The notes under the pieces: model-generated
What the model was told of the DNA's origin: nothing
The model's input: the letters and a program-made list of their open reading frames with translations, nothing else
The model's database searches: none
Origin: Caldovatus sediminis
GTDB lineage: Bacteria; Pseudomonadota; Alphaproteobacteria; Acetobacterales; Acetobacteraceae
Reading direction: 5' to 3'
Assembly (NCBI RefSeq): GCF_014644455.1
Contig: NZ_BMKS01000001.1
Span: 124,001 to 188,000, forward strand
DNA length: 64,000 bases
Position numbers and translations under genes: made by a program
In this document: positions 9,677 through 22,755 of the stretch, in pieces
How the letters are laid out: each line of letters opens with the position of its first letter
Position numbering within the stretch: the stretch's first letter is position 1

Positions 9677-10477
9677 ATGCGGCTCACCGACGCCCAGGTG
9701 CGGCAGTTCCACACCGAGGGCTGGCTGTTCCTCCCCGACCTCTTCTCGCCCGAGGAGGTCGCCGTGCTGCGCGAGGAGGCGGAGGCGATCTACCGCGAGG
9801 ACCGCCCCGAGATCTGGCGCGAGAAGTCCGGCGCGCCGCGCACCGCCTTCGCCGCCCACACCTACAACGAGGCGTTCCGCATCCTCGCCGCGCATCCCCG
9901 CATGATCGGGCCGATCGAGCAGGTGTTCGGCGAGAGGCTCTACATGCACCAGTTCAAGATCAACGCGAAGGCCGCCTTCACCGGCGACGTCTGGCAGTGG
10001 CACCAGGACTACGGCACCTGGGCGCGCGACGACGGCATGCCCGAGCCGCGGGCGATGAACATCTCCGTCTTCCTCGACGAGGTGATGCCGATCAACGGCC
10101 CGCTGATGCTGATCCCGCGCAGCCACCGCCACGGCGTGCTGGAGGCCGGGCACGACACCGAGACCACCTCCTACCCGCTCTGGACGCTCGACGAGGCGAC
10201 GGTGACGCGGCTGGTGGAGGAGGGCGGGATCGTCGCCCCGACCGGCAGGCCGGGCGGGATGCTGATGTTCCACGGCAACCTGGTGCACGGCTCGGCGCCG
10301 AACATCACGCCCTATCCGCGCAAGATCGTCTATCTGACGCTGAACGCGGTCTCGAACCGCATCCGCCGGCCGACGCGGCCGGAGTGGATCGCGCACCGCG
10401 ACTTCGCGCCGATCGAGCCGGTGGCCGACGACGCGCTGCTGCGATACGCGCGCAGCCGCCGGCAGGAGGCGGAATAG
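9677..10477 (+). CDS. phytanoyl-CoA dioxygenase (PhyH) family Fe(II)/2-oxoglutarate oxygenase
   Basis: This 266-residue protein is a non-heme iron dioxygenase. The iron-binding H-x-D is in QWHQDYG and the distal His is in NLVHGSAPN. The run EPRAMNISVFLDEV followed by NGPLMLIPRSH is typical of bacterial PhyH proteins related to ectoine and proline hydroxylases, but no ectoine genes are nearby, so the substrate is open. I preferred the second ATG (9677) over 9662 because GGAGG sits 8 bases upstream of it. The gene converges on metF. Confidence 0.85.
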   Translation: MRLTDAQVRQFHTEGWLFLPDLFSPEEVAVLREEAEAIYREDRPEIWREKSGAPRTAFAAHTYNEAFRILAAHPRMIGPIEQVFGERLYMHQFKINAKAAFTGDVWQWHQDYGTWARDDGMPEPRAMNISVFLDEVMPINGPLMLIPRSHRHGVLEAGHDTETTSYPLWTLDEATVTRLVEEGGIVAPTGRPGGMLMFHGNLVHGSAPNITPYPRKIVYLTLNAVSNRIRRPTRPEWIAHRDFAPIEPVADDALLRYARSRRQEAE

Positions 10478-10499
10478 GGCGCCGGCCGGGGGCGGGGGC

Positions 10500-11459
10500 T
10501 CAGCCGGCCGGCGCCGGCCGCGCGCCGAGCAGGTGCGCGATCGCGTAGGTGAGGTCGGCGCGGTTCAGCGTGTAGAAGTGGAACTCGTCCACCCCGTTCG
10601 CCTGCAGCAGCCGCACCTGCTCGGCCGCGACCACCGCCGCGACCATCCGGCGCGTCTCCGGGTCCTCCTCCAGCCCCTCGAACAGCCGCGGCATCCAGGC
10701 CGGGATGGAGGCGCCGCACATCGCGCTGAACTTCCGCACCTGGGCGAAGTTCGACACCGGCAGGATGCCCGGCACCACCGGCACGGTGATGCCGGCGGCG
10801 AGGCAGCGGTCGAGGAAGCGCAGGAAGACGTCGGTGTCGAAGAAGTACTGCGTGATCGCCCGCGTCGCCCCGGCGTCGATCTTGCGCTTGAGGTTGTCGA
10901 GGTCCTGCTCGGGCGAGAGCGCCGCCGGATGGGTCTCCGGATAGGCGGCGACCGAGATCTCGAAGGGCGCGACCCGGGCGAGGCCCGCCACCAGGTCCGC
11001 GGCGAAGGCGTAGCCCTCCGGGTGCGGCTCGTAGCGCGCCTGGCCCGCCGGCGGGTCGCCGCGCAGGGCGACGATGTGGCGCACCCCGGCCTCCCAGTAG
11101 CGCCGCGCCACCGCGTCCACCTCGGCGCGCGAGGCGCCGACGCAGGTGAGGTGCGCCGCCGGCGTCAGCGCCGTCTCGCGCAGGATGCGCGCGACGGTGG
11201 CGTGGGTGCGCTCCTGGGTCGAGCCGCCGGCGCCGTAGGTGACGGAGACGAAACGGGGCCGCAGCGGCTCGAGCCGGCGGATCGCGGCCCACAGCTGCTG
11301 CTCCAGCGCCTCGGTACGCGGCGGGAAGAACTCGAAGGAAAGGCGCGGCGCGGCCTCGGCCGGCGCGGGCAGGCCGGCGAAGCGCGGGCCGGTGAGCCAG
11401 CGCTGCAGCGTTCCGGGCGCGGCGCCGCCCGGTGCGGCGGTGGAAGGAGGGATGTCCAT
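10500..11459 (-). CDS. metF: methylenetetrahydrofolate reductase
   Basis: This 319-residue flavoprotein reduces 5,10-methylene-THF to 5-methyl-THF, the methyl donor for methionine synthesis. Recognised segments are LSFEFFPPR, FVSVTYGAGGSTQERT, HLTCVGASRAE, HIVALRGDPP, KIDAGATRAITQYFFD and VPVVPGILPVSNF. I chose the ATG at 11459 (MDIPPSTA); the longer open frame upstream is non-homologous. The folate branch is completed elsewhere in the genome. The metX/metW genes of the same pathway are at the far end of this window. Confidence 0.92.
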   Translation of the reverse strand: MDIPPSTAAPGGAAPGTLQRWLTGPRFAGLPAPAEAAPRLSFEFFPPRTEALEQQLWAAIRRLEPLRPRFVSVTYGAGGSTQERTHATVARILRETALTPAAHLTCVGASRAEVDAVARRYWEAGVRHIVALRGDPPAGQARYEPHPEGYAFAADLVAGLARVAPFEISVAAYPETHPAALSPEQDLDNLKRKIDAGATRAITQYFFDTDVFLRFLDRCLAAGITVPVVPGILPVSNFAQVRKFSAMCGASIPAWMPRLFEGLEEDPETRRMVAAVVAAEQVRLLQANGVDEFHFYTLNRADLTYAIAHLLGARPAPAG

Positions 11460-12075
11460 GGGGGCGGCATCTCTCCCGCGAATCGGCGCCCGAGTGCAAG
11501 GCCCTGCGGTGCGGACCGCAGCGGCCGGAACGCGCGCCCAAGGCGGCGGCCCGGGTGGTAACGCAACAATCGGTTGCATCCGGCGCCAGAAAAGGGTGTT
11601 AGGGCAGCCGCAGCGGTCGCATGGGCGTGACCTGTCCGGCCCTGGAGCGCCGCCGCCGCGCCACCGAATCGCCGCGACGCACCCTCCTGCTACCGGACCG
11701 GCACCACGATGGGACAATGATATTGCACCGCAGTCGAACACCAGGCCACCCGGGGAAGGCCCGTGTCACTCCGCCGTGGCGCGCCCGGCCCGCCGGCCGC
11801 CCCGGGGCGGCGGGGGCGGCGCCCTGCCCGGTCCGGGCAACCTGCAGGGCGCTGCCGGGTTCGTGGGGGGCATCGTGATCGGCTTCCCGACCCGCATGGC
11901 TCAGGGCGCGGCGTCCGCCGCGCAGGCGGCGCGGAATGTCGAAACCGCGGTGGATGCGCGGGAGGGCCGATGGACGGCGAGCGACGCGCCCCGCCCGCAT
12001 CCCCGACGGCCCTGCGCCCGGCCTGCGCCGCCCGAGCTGCGACCATAGTTCATCACATTGAGGAGAGATGAGACG
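11460..12075. other. 616-bp intergenic region upstream of metF and the mlaC-like gene
   Basis: I find no convincing gene on either strand. Open frames here are GC-driven and lack recognisable motifs. The region holds the metF leader with the 11563-11577 palindrome, and an isolated AT-rich spot around 11718-11730 (ACAATGATATTGC) that could be part of a promoter. The last 16 bases carry the mlaC-like ribosome binding site. Confidence 0.5.
11563..11577. promoter_or_regulatory. inverted repeat upstream of metF, candidate operator
   Basis: The sequence GCAACAATCGGTTGC has perfect 5-bp arms (GCAAC/GTTGC) around a 5-nt centre. It lies about 105 bp upstream of the metF ATG. Its symmetry and position suit a dimeric repressor or activator, or a small RNA hairpin in the leader. 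No known methionine riboswitch class was recognised around it. Confidence 0.35.
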
Positions 12076-12771
12076 ATGATGCCGGGAGTGCCTCCCGCCG
12101 GCTCCGCCGCCCGCTCCGCCCGCCGCGCCCTCCTGCTGTCGGTCGGCGCGGCCGGCGGCTTCGCCCTGCTCGCCGCCTTGCCTCTCGGCAGCGGGCGGGC
12201 CCAGGCGATGGACATCGGACGCGCCGCCGCGTTCATCGAGCAGACCGGCAACCAGCTCGTCGCCGCGATCAACGACCCGCGGCTCAACCTCCAGCAGCGC
12301 CGAGAACGGGTAGCGAACATCCTGCGGCGGGCCGTGGACATCGAGGGCGTGGGGCGGTTCATCCTCGGCCGCTACGTGCACCAGGCGAGCCCGGCGGAAC
12401 TGGCCGAGTATCTGCGGCTGTTCGAGCAGGTGATCATCCGCAACCTCTCCGCCCGGTTCGGCGAGTACCAGGGGGTGCGGTTCACGCTCGGCCGCAGCCA
12501 GCAGCTCGCCGGCGACGACGTGCTGGTCACCACCGTCATCCAGCGGCCGAGCACCCCGCCCTTCACCCTCGACTGGCGGGTCAGCGAGGTGGGCGGGCAG
12601 CCGAAGGTCGTGGACGTGATCGCCGAGGGAACCTCGCTGCGACTGACCACGCGCAGCGAGTACTCGGCGGTGATCCAGCGCAACCGCGGCAGCATTCCGG
12701 CGCTGCTCGAGGCGATGCGCAACCAGATCCAGGAGCTGGCGGTGCGCGAGGCGAGCGGCGGGGGACGGTAG
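12076..12771 (+). CDS. MlaC/Ttg2D family phospholipid-binding protein (ABC transporter auxiliary)
   Basis: This 231-residue secreted protein has a signal sequence over residues 1-~40 ([17 protein letters not shown]...GRAQA), possibly Tat-type given the twin Arg. The Tol_Tol_Ttg2 domain follows ([61 protein letters not shown]). The family shuttles phospholipids between outer and inner membranes with the MlaFED ABC complex. No mla partner genes are in the window. GAGGAGAG lies 8 bases before the ATG at 12076; an earlier TTG at 12058 is less likely. Confidence 0.82.
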   Translation: MMPGVPPAGSAARSARRALLLSVGAAGGFALLAALPLGSGRAQAMDIGRAAAFIEQTGNQLVAAINDPRLNLQQRRERVANILRRAVDIEGVGRFILGRYVHQASPAELAEYLRLFEQVIIRNLSARFGEYQGVRFTLGRSQQLAGDDVLVTTVIQRPSTPPFTLDWRVSEVGGQPKVVDVIAEGTSLRLTTRSEYSAVIQRNRGSIPALLEAMRNQIQELAVREASGGGR

Positions 12772-12842
12772 CGCGGACAGGCGCGGCGCGGTCGGCCGCC
12801 CCCGGCCGGCCGGGCCACCGGCTGGCGGGTCGCAGGACCGGC

Positions 12843-13231
12843 TCAGAGCACGAAGTCGGAGGCGTCCGGGGCGACGAGCCCGCGGATCTGGATGCGGAAT
12901 TCGGCGCCGTGCTGCCGCTGATGTTGCCGTCCACGAAGGTGTTGCCGCCCGACTGGAAGGCGCGGATCTGCCCGGTTCCGGCGAAGGCGCCGGCCTGGAA
13001 CCCGGCGGCCAGCGTGTCGGCCCTGGCGATCTGCATCCTGCAGGCGGTGCCGGGGGCGATACCGGCGATCAGGCCGCGGTTCTCGACCGCGTTTCCGCCG
13101 CCCTGCAGCGTGACCCCATAGCTCGCGCCGGCGATCGTGCCGGCGTTGAACAGGGAATTGGCCTCCTCGAACGGCGGGATGCCGTCCATGCCGGTGACCG
13201 GCCCGGGCTCGCCCACGGTGATGTCACGCAT
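12843..13231 (-). pseudogene. frameshifted C-terminal remnant of an RTX/serralysin-type calcium-binding protein
   Basis: Read from 13231, the frame gives [25 protein letters not shown]-type repeats. It then runs through [13 protein letters not shown] and [19 protein letters not shown] to ISGSTA, which resembles the C-terminal domain of type I secreted RTX proteins. From about 12905 the matching reading shifts by one base and continues [20 protein letters not shown] to a TGA at 12843, the usual RTX tail. A single missing base would join the halves. No GGxGxDx repeats or N-terminal enzyme domain remain, so this is a truncated, broken gene. A sequencing error is the alternative explanation for the shift, but not for the missing front. 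Confidence 0.6.
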
Positions 13232-13408
13232 GGCGGTCGCCGCTCGTTTCAGGCAAGCGCCCCGCGGCGGCCGGCGCCCGGGGCCCGCCGCGGACCGTCG
13301 GGCGGCACTGCCGGACGGGCCGCCGCAGCGTCGCCAGGGGGTCGCATTGCCCGTGGCCTCCGCCTCCTGCTACGCCGGCCATCCCCGCGCCCCCTTCGGA
13401 GACCTCCC

Positions 13409-13960
13409 ATGCGCCTCGACGCCATTCCCGTCGGCGAGGATCCCCCTAACGACATCAATGTCGTCATCGAGGTCCCGATCGGCGGCGAACCCATCAAGTA
13501 CGAGATGAACAAGGAGGCCGGCACGCTCTTCGTGGACCGGTTCCTCCACACGCCGATGCGCTATCCGGGCAATTACGGCTTCATCCCCCACACCCTCTGC
13601 GAGGACGGCGACCCGATGGACGTGCTGGTCGCCAACACCCGCCCGATCGTGCCCGGCGCGGTGATGAACGTCCGCCCGGTCGGCGTGCTGAAGATGGAGG
13701 ACGACGGCGGCACGGACGAGAAGATCATCGCCGTGCCGGTGACGCGGCTGACCCGCCGCTACGTCCATGTCGTGAACCACACCGACCTGCCGCGCATCAC
13801 GCTCGACCAGATCCGGCACTTCTTCGAGCACTACAAGGATCTCGAGCCCGGCAAGTGGGTGAGGGTGCTGGGCTGGGGCGACGCCGCGGAGGCGCGCGGC
13901 CTGATCGCCGCGGCGATCGCGCGGGCCTCGGCGGAAGGCGGCGCCGGCCGGCGGGCGTAG
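13409..13960 (+). CDS. ppa: inorganic pyrophosphatase (soluble, family I)
   Basis: This is a 183-residue cytoplasmic enzyme that hydrolyses PPi to two phosphates. Family I hallmarks are [40 protein letters not shown] (metal-binding Asp cluster), EKIIAVP and [26 protein letters not shown] precedes the ATG. It is followed 136 bp later on the same strand by the membrane-bound pyrophosphatase, which appears to have its own promoter. Confidence 0.95.
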   Translation: MRLDAIPVGEDPPNDINVVIEVPIGGEPIKYEMNKEAGTLFVDRFLHTPMRYPGNYGFIPHTLCEDGDPMDVLVANTRPIVPGAVMNVRPVGVLKMEDDGGTDEKIIAVPVTRLTRRYVHVVNHTDLPRITLDQIRHFFEHYKDLEPGKWVRVLGWGDAAEARGLIAAAIARASAEGGAGRRA

Positions 13961-13980
13961 CCGGGGCCGAGGGGCCGCCG

Positions 13981-14009
13981 TTGCGCCCCTGCCGCGCCAT
14001 GCTTATACG
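13981..14009 (+). promoter_or_regulatory. predicted sigma-70-type promoter for hppA
   Basis: TTGCGC (13981-13986) and TATACG (14004-14009) are separated by 17 bp, upstream of hppA. The implied leader of about 80 nt contains a 7-bp-arm hairpin at 14033-14049 (AGGGGCG, GGG loop, CGCCCCT) just before the ribosome binding site. This is inference from consensus match only. Confidence 0.45.
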
Positions 14010-14096
14010 GGGCCGCCCGATGGGGGCCGCCCAGGGGCGGGGCGCCCCTCCCCCGCCGTGCCCGCCCCACACGGATCACCGAGGGAGTACCCGGTC

Positions 14097-16217
<2,121 letters not shown>

Positions 16218-16253
16218 ACGGCCGCGCGGGCGCATCCGCGCCGGCCCCGACGG

Positions 16254-16296
16254 GAAGCCCCCTCCCCTGCGCGCGGGGGAGGGGCTTCTCTTTGCC
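16254..16296 (+). terminator. intrinsic terminator after hppA
   Basis: GAAGCCCC-C-TCCCC (16254-16267) pairs with GGGGAGGGGCTTC (16276-16288). The result is 13 base pairs with one bulge, followed by TCTCTTT. It lies 37 bp after the hppA stop, between convergent genes. Confidence 0.75.
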
Positions 16297-16334
16297 CGGG
16301 AGGCGCCGTCGGGGAGGGCGGCGAGCCGCCCCCC

Positions 16335-16916
16335 TCACCCCACCCGCAGGTGGTCCGGCACGCGCAGACCGAGCCGCACCGGCACCGGCCACAGCTCCCG
16401 CACCGTCCGCAGCGTGCGGAACCCCGCGGCGAGGTAGCCCGGCAGCGCCCGCGGATGGTCCGCGGTGCAGGTGTTCACCGTCAGCGCCCGCGGCTTCTCC
16501 GCCCAGGCGGTGTCGATCGCGTGGCGCAGGAAGGGCGTGCCGAGCCGGTTGCCGATCGCGAAGGGCATCAGCCCGAAATAGCTGAGGTTGGTCCCGTGCG
16601 CCGAGCGCCGGTCGAGCTCGTAGAATCCCGCCGGCTGCCCGCCGACATAGAGGACGTGCACCGAGACGCCCGGATGCGACAGGATCGCGGCGATCTCGGC
16701 GTCCGGCGCCGCCCGGCGCAGCCACCACAGGTAGTCCTGCCCCACCGTGTTGTAGAGGAAGCGGTAGAAGGGCACCGCGCAGCGCGGCCGCACGCGCGCC
16801 ACCACGGCGCCGCGCGGCAGCGGCCGCGCCGGCGCCTCGGGCGGCGCGTCCATGCGCAGGAAGGTGACGTCCACGGCGGCGGTGACGGTCGCCTCCCTCG
16901 CCTCCGCCGCGGACAT
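16335..16916 (-). CDS. GNAT family N-acetyltransferase
   Basis: This 193-residue protein has a GNAT fold. [17 protein letters not shown] is the central strand pair, [24 protein letters not shown] covers the acetyl-CoA pyrophosphate loop, and [20 protein letters not shown] is the C-terminal motif. The acceptor is unknown. It begins 4 bp after the rpoD stop on the same strand, so it is probably the last gene of the dnaG-rpoD transcript. The chromosomal position is the only hint to its role. Confidence 0.78.
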   Translation of the reverse strand: MSAAEAREATVTAAVDVTFLRMDAPPEAPARPLPRGAVVARVRPRCAVPFYRFLYNTVGQDYLWWLRRAAPDAEIAAILSHPGVSVHVLYVGGQPAGFYELDRRSAHGTNLSYFGLMPFAIGNRLGTPFLRHAIDTAWAEKPRALTVNTCTADHPRALPGYLAAGFRTLRTVRELWPVPVRLGLRVPDHLRVG

Positions 16917-16920
16917 GGCG

Positions 16921-18900
<1,980 letters not shown>

Positions 18901-18982
18901 CCTGCGCTACCCCGCTCCGTCCCTCGTCGAGGGGGGACGCGCCCGGGCGTACGGCCCGGGCACGCGCGATCGTCCCCCTACC

Positions 18983-20854
18983 CTATGGGTCCCCCGCGAA
19001 CCCGTCCTGCCCGGAGGTGCCGTCGCCGCGGCGCAGCGCGGCCAGGGCCTCGGTCAGCCGGATCAGGCGCCGCTGCGCCGCGGGGTCGTTGGTCTCGACC
19101 AGCGCCCTCTCGGCCGCGCGCCGGTCGTCCACCAGATCCGCCTCGCCCCGGAGATAGCCGAAGAAGTGCCACCACCCGTCCAGCGCCTCTCGCGGCTGAG
19201 CATCCGCCGTCGCGGCGGTCGGCAGGCCCGCGCCCTGGAGCGCCCAGGCCAGCGCGTCCGCCGCGCCCATCGAGGCGAGTTGGGACATCAACCCGGCCGA
19301 GTCAAGCGCGCCCGCCCCCTCGGCCCGCGACGCCGCGGCGTGGCAGGCGAGGATCGCCGCGCGCAGGCGCGTCGCCTCGCCCTCCGGCAGGTCGAGCGCC
19401 GCCAGCGGCTCCTCGACCTCGTCGAGCAGCCAGGGATGGCGCAGCGTGATGGCGAGCAGGATGCGCGCGCGCTCGCGCCGCACCGCGGGCGGATCCAGGG
19501 GCGGGCGCGGCGGCCGCGGCGACGGCGCGCCCGCGGCGCGGAACCGCCGCGCGCCGATGCCGCCGGGCGCGGCGCGCCGCGCCGACCCGGCCGCGGCGAA
19601 GAAGCGGTCGAGCCACGCGCGCCGGTACTCCGCCGCCAGGGCCCGATCCGGGATGGTGCCGGCGACGGCGACGAGGCGGTTGCGCAGCGCGGCGCGCTGC
19701 TCCGGCGCCTCGGGCAGGCGCGCTCCGGCGAGCATGGCGAAGAGCGCCTCCGACAACGGGCGCGCCGCGTCCAGCAAGGCCTGGAAGCCGCGCGGCCCCT
19801 GCCTCGCGACCAGCGTGTCGGGGTCCTCGCCCCCCGGCAGCGTCGCGATGCGCAGCGTCCGCTCCGGCGCGAGCAGCGGAAGCGCGGCGAGCGCCGCGCG
19901 TTCCGCCGCACGCGCGCCGGCGGCGTCGCCGTCGAAGCACAGCACCGGCTCGGGGGTGAGGCGCCACAGCTCCTCCAGGTGCTCCTCCGTCAGCGCCGTG
20001 CCGAGCGGCGCGACCGCGCCGCCGAAGCCGGCCTGGTGCAGCGCGATGACGTCCATGTAGCCCTCGACCACCACCACGGCGGCGCCGCGGAACGCCGCCT
20101 CGCGCGCCAGGTCGAGGCCGTAGAGGGCGCGGCGCTTCCGGAACAGCGCCGTCTCCGGGCTGTTGACGTATTTCGGCTGGCCGTCGCCGAGGATGCGCCC
20201 GCCGAAGCCGATCACCCGGCCGCGCCGGTCGCGGATCGGGAACATGACCCGGTTGAAGAAGAAGTCGGAGTAGCCCCCGGCGGCGCCCTCGCCCTCGCGC
20301 GGCCTGACGAGCCCGGCCTCGACGAGCTGCTCCGGCTCGACGCCTTCCGCCTTGAGGTCGGCGGCCAGCGCCCCGCGCCCGGCGCCGGACCAGCCGAGGC
20401 CGAAGCGGGCGATCGTCTCCTCGGTCAGGCCGCGGCGATGGAGGTAGTCGAGGGCGGCGCGGCCCTCGGGCAGCCGCAGGCGCCGCTCGAAGGCCGCCGC
20501 GGCGGCGGCGAGCACGGCGTGGAGGTCGCGCGCGCGGCGCTCGCGCTCCGCCGCCTCGGGGCCGGGCTTCGGCACCTCCAGCCCGGCCTCCGCCGCCAGC
20601 CGTTCCACCGCCTCGAGGAAGGAGGCGCCCTCGGCGCGCATGACGAAGGAGACCGCGTCGCCATGCGCCCCGCAGCCGAAGCAGTGGAAGTGGTCCTCGT
20701 AGACGTAGAAGGAGGGTGTCTTCTCCTGGTGGAAGGGGCAGCAGCCCTTCCAGTTGCGCCCGCCGGCGCGGATCAGCCGCGTCCGGCGCCCGATCAGTTC
20801 GGCGAGCGGGGTGCGGGCGCGGAGTTCGTCGAGGAAGGCGGGCGGCAGGGCCAT
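18983..20854 (-). CDS. dnaG: DNA primase DnaG
   Basis: This 623-residue primase makes RNA primers for replication. The N-terminal CHC2 zinc-binding domain is at residues ~35-65 (CPFHQEKTPSF, HCFGCGAHGD). The catalytic core follows, with FFNRVMFPIRDRRGRVIGFG and KYVNSPETALF. The Toprim acidic motifs are VVEGYMDVIALHQAG and CFDGDAAGARAAERA. The C-terminal part would bind DnaB. It precedes rpoD and follows two DUF3592 genes on the same strand. Confidence 0.96.
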   Translation of the reverse strand: MALPPAFLDELRARTPLAELIGRRTRLIRAGGRNWKGCCPFHQEKTPSFYVYEDHFHCFGCGAHGDAVSFVMRAEGASFLEAVERLAAEAGLEVPKPGPEAAERERRARDLHAVLAAAAAAFERRLRLPEGRAALDYLHRRGLTEETIARFGLGWSGAGRGALAADLKAEGVEPEQLVEAGLVRPREGEGAAGGYSDFFFNRVMFPIRDRRGRVIGFGGRILGDGQPKYVNSPETALFRKRRALYGLDLAREAAFRGAAVVVVEGYMDVIALHQAGFGGAVAPLGTALTEEHLEELWRLTPEPVLCFDGDAAGARAAERAALAALPLLAPERTLRIATLPGGEDPDTLVARQGPRGFQALLDAARPLSEALFAMLAGARLPEAPEQRAALRNRLVAVAGTIPDRALAAEYRRAWLDRFFAAAGSARRAAPGGIGARRFRAAGAPSPRPPRPPLDPPAVRRERARILLAITLRHPWLLDEVEEPLAALDLPEGEATRLRAAILACHAAASRAEGAGALDSAGLMSQLASMGAADALAWALQGAGLPTAATADAQPREALDGWWHFFGYLRGEADLVDDRRAAERALVETNDPAAQRRLIRLTEALAALRRGDGTSGQDGFAGDP

Positions 20855-20924
20855 GGCGCGTGCCGGATGAACCTAGCACGCCGGGCCGGGAATGGCCCGC
20901 CCCCACGCCTGTTCCGGAGTCCGC

Positions 20925-21401
20925 TCAGCCGGGCGCGGCCGAGCGGCGACACCGGCTGAGCAGCACCCCGCCGAGGGCCAGCATCAGCAGGGTCCCCAGG
21001 CCAAGGATCCACTCGCTCACGCCCGGTCCGGCGGCCACGTCCTCGGGAAGGCGCAGCCGGGTCGGCTCGGCCGGGTCGTAGACGACCGTCGTCCGCCGCC
21101 CTCGCGGGAAGTCGGAGAGACTGACGGCCGTGGAGGCCCGGGCCTCGACCTTGCGTCCGTCGGCGGTGACGAAGCGGAACACCGGGCGGTGGATCGTGGC
21201 CCCGCGCCGGCTCCGCACCGATTCCATGCCGACGACGATCGCCTCGGCCTGTTGGCCCCTCCGCATCAGGTGGACGAACTCGCTGGTCTGGGACCAGGTG
21301 CCGTAGCCCAGCACCAGGCCGACCAGGATGCAGAAGACGCCGAGGCCAAGGGGGCTGCCCCCGTGCCTTGCCGCCGCCGGCCGCGGGGTCGTGGCGCCCA
21401 C
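20925..21401 (-). CDS. DUF3592 domain membrane protein (copy 1)
   Basis: This 158-residue protein has two membrane helices (LGLGVFCILVGLVLGYGTW near the N-terminus, WILGLGTLLMLALGGVLL near the C-terminus). They flank a periplasmic or external beta-rich segment (AEAIVVGMESVRSRRGATIH, RPVFRFVTADGRKVEAR, TTVVYDPAEPTRLRL), which is the DUF3592 layout. Function is unknown. I place the start at the GTG at 21401 because GGGAGG lies 9 bases upstream; the longer frame would run into the previous gene. It is a diverged paralogue of the next gene upstream, and both sit between yqeY and dnaG. Confidence 0.65.
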   Translation of the reverse strand: MGATTPRPAAARHGGSPLGLGVFCILVGLVLGYGTWSQTSEFVHLMRRGQQAEAIVVGMESVRSRRGATIHRPVFRFVTADGRKVEARASTAVSLSDFPRGRRTTVVYDPAEPTRLRLPEDVAAGPGVSEWILGLGTLLMLALGGVLLSRCRRSAAPG

Positions 21402-21513
21402 CGGTCGGTGCCTCCCGGAAGAGTGGCTCGAGAAGTCTCGCGCATGCACAGGCGGTGGGCAACGCACGCCGTCGCGGACCGCCGGGCCGGGCGCCGTCAC
21501 GGCCGGGACTGTG

Positions 21514-21972
21514 TCAGCTCCGGCGCTTGAACAGGGCCACCGCGGCAAGCCCAAAGGCCGTAAGGGCCAGGGCGGCGAGGATCCAACTCAGGGCGCCGAC
21601 CCCGCCGCCCACCGAGTCGGCGGGACGGACGCTCGAGGGGTTGGCAGGGTCGTATACCACCGCGACCGGGCGTCCGCTCCTGTATGGCTCGACCGAGGGG
21701 ACGGAGACGGACGATCGCTCGCGCAGCATGCGCCCGTCGGCGGTACGGAAGAGGAAGACCGGATAGTACGTGGAGACGCCGCGGCGGCGATGCTCCTCGA
21801 TCGAAGGCACCCGCGCCTCCGTGCGGACGCCGTTGGCGGCGAGATGGCGATCCTCGGCGATCGGCATCCAGGCGAGCACCGCGAGACCGATGCCCGCTGC
21901 CAGGAAGATGATGCCGGCGACGAAAGGTCGCTTCGGCACCGGTCGCGCCGGGGGCGTGGCGGCTCCACTCAT
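21514..21972 (-). CDS. DUF3592 domain membrane protein (copy 2)
   Basis: This 152-residue protein has the same plan as its downstream neighbour. A first helix (FVAGIIFLAAGIGLAVLAW) is followed by an extracytoplasmic region with STYYPVFLFRTADGRMLRE and PVAVVYDPANPSSVRP, and a last helix (ALSWILAALALTAFGLAAVAL). It starts at ATG 21972 (MSGAATPP). The shared FRF/FLF-TADGR and VVYDPA-P motifs show a tandem duplication. Function unknown. Confidence 0.65.
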   Translation of the reverse strand: MSGAATPPARPVPKRPFVAGIIFLAAGIGLAVLAWMPIAEDRHLAANGVRTEARVPSIEEHRRRGVSTYYPVFLFRTADGRMLRERSSVSVPSVEPYRSGRPVAVVYDPANPSSVRPADSVGGGVGALSWILAALALTAFGLAAVALFKRRS

Positions 21973-22162
21973 CGCGCCGGGCCCTGCGCCGCGATGGCAG
22001 GGGCGACACAGCGGGCGTGACGCATGGCACGAACCCTCCCGCGCCCAGGCTGCGCCGGTTGCCGCGGCCGCGCAACGGAAATCCACACGGCGCGGCGCAC
22101 GGCCGCCTGCGGCGCGACCGGCACGTCGAGCCCCGGGCGGGCCGTGCGGGCCGGAGCGCGCC

Positions 22163-22621
22163 CTATCCCCCGAGCCGCGCCTTCACCAGCGGCCCGGCCT
22201 TGGCGAGATCGAGCGTCGCCGCGTGCTTCGCCCGCAGCGCCGCCATCACCTTGCCCATGTCCTTCACGCCGGCGGCGCCGGTCTCCGCCACCGCCGCCTC
22301 GATCGCCGCGCGCATCGCCGCCTCGTCCAGCTGCTGCGGCAGGAAGGACTCGATGACGCGGATCTCGGCCTCCTCCTTCTCCGCCAGGTCGTGCCGGCCG
22401 CCCTGGCGGTAGAGGTCGGCGCTCTCGCGGCGGGACTTCACCATGCCGCGCAGCATCGCGACGATCTGCTCCTCCGGCACCTGGTCCACGCCGGAAGGAC
22501 GGGCGGCGATGTCCGTCTCCTTGAGCCGGGCGAGGATCATGCGGAGGGTGGAGATGCGCGCCGCGTCGCCGGCCTTCATCGCGGCCTTCAACTCCTCGGT
22601 GAAGCGGGTGCGCAGGTCCAT
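22163..22621 (-). CDS. GatB/YqeY domain protein
   Basis: This 152-residue protein consists of a YqeY domain like the C-terminal tail of aspartyl/glutamyl-tRNA amidotransferase subunit B (MDLRTRFTEELKAAMKAGDA, RISTLRMILARLKETDI, ESFLPQQLDEAAMRAAIEAA, GKVMAALRAKHAATLD). It may bind tRNA, but free-standing YqeY has no firm function. Start at 22621. It is divergent from carA across a 170-bp regulatory region, an arrangement common in alphaproteobacteria next to dnaG-rpoD. Confidence 0.85.
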   Translation of the reverse strand: MDLRTRFTEELKAAMKAGDAARISTLRMILARLKETDIAARPSGVDQVPEEQIVAMLRGMVKSRRESADLYRQGGRHDLAEKEEAEIRVIESFLPQQLDEAAMRAAIEAAVAETGAAGVKDMGKVMAALRAKHAATLDLAKAGPLVKARLGG

Positions 22622-22722
22622 CGGGGCCTCCTCGGGTCGGCCGGCGGTATAGCGCGGATGGGGCCGGGGCGGCAGGCGCAAGGGCGGCAGCGGGGGTCGG
22701 CGCGGCGGGCCGCGACTCGGCT

Positions 22723-22737
22723 GGGAGGGAATTTCCC
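22723..22737. promoter_or_regulatory. distal inverted repeat upstream of carA
   Basis: GGGAGGGAATTTCCC is an imperfect palindrome (GGGA-N7-TCCC). It matches 12 of 15 positions of the proximal copy at 22763-22777, and the two copies start exactly 40 bp apart. This is a candidate binding site for a dimeric regulator on the same face of the helix. Confidence 0.5.
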
Positions 22738-22755
22738 AACCCGCTCCGATTCCGG

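Noticed and set aside
10478-10515. 10-bp-arm hairpin between the PhyH gene and metF
   Set aside because: Its loop contains the metF stop codon and the arm encodes the last metF residues. There is no U tract, so it is probably a by-product of GC-rich coding sequence.
11460-11600. SAM or SAH riboswitch upstream of metF
   Set aside because: I looked for the conserved cores on the minus strand and found none. Only a simple palindrome is present.
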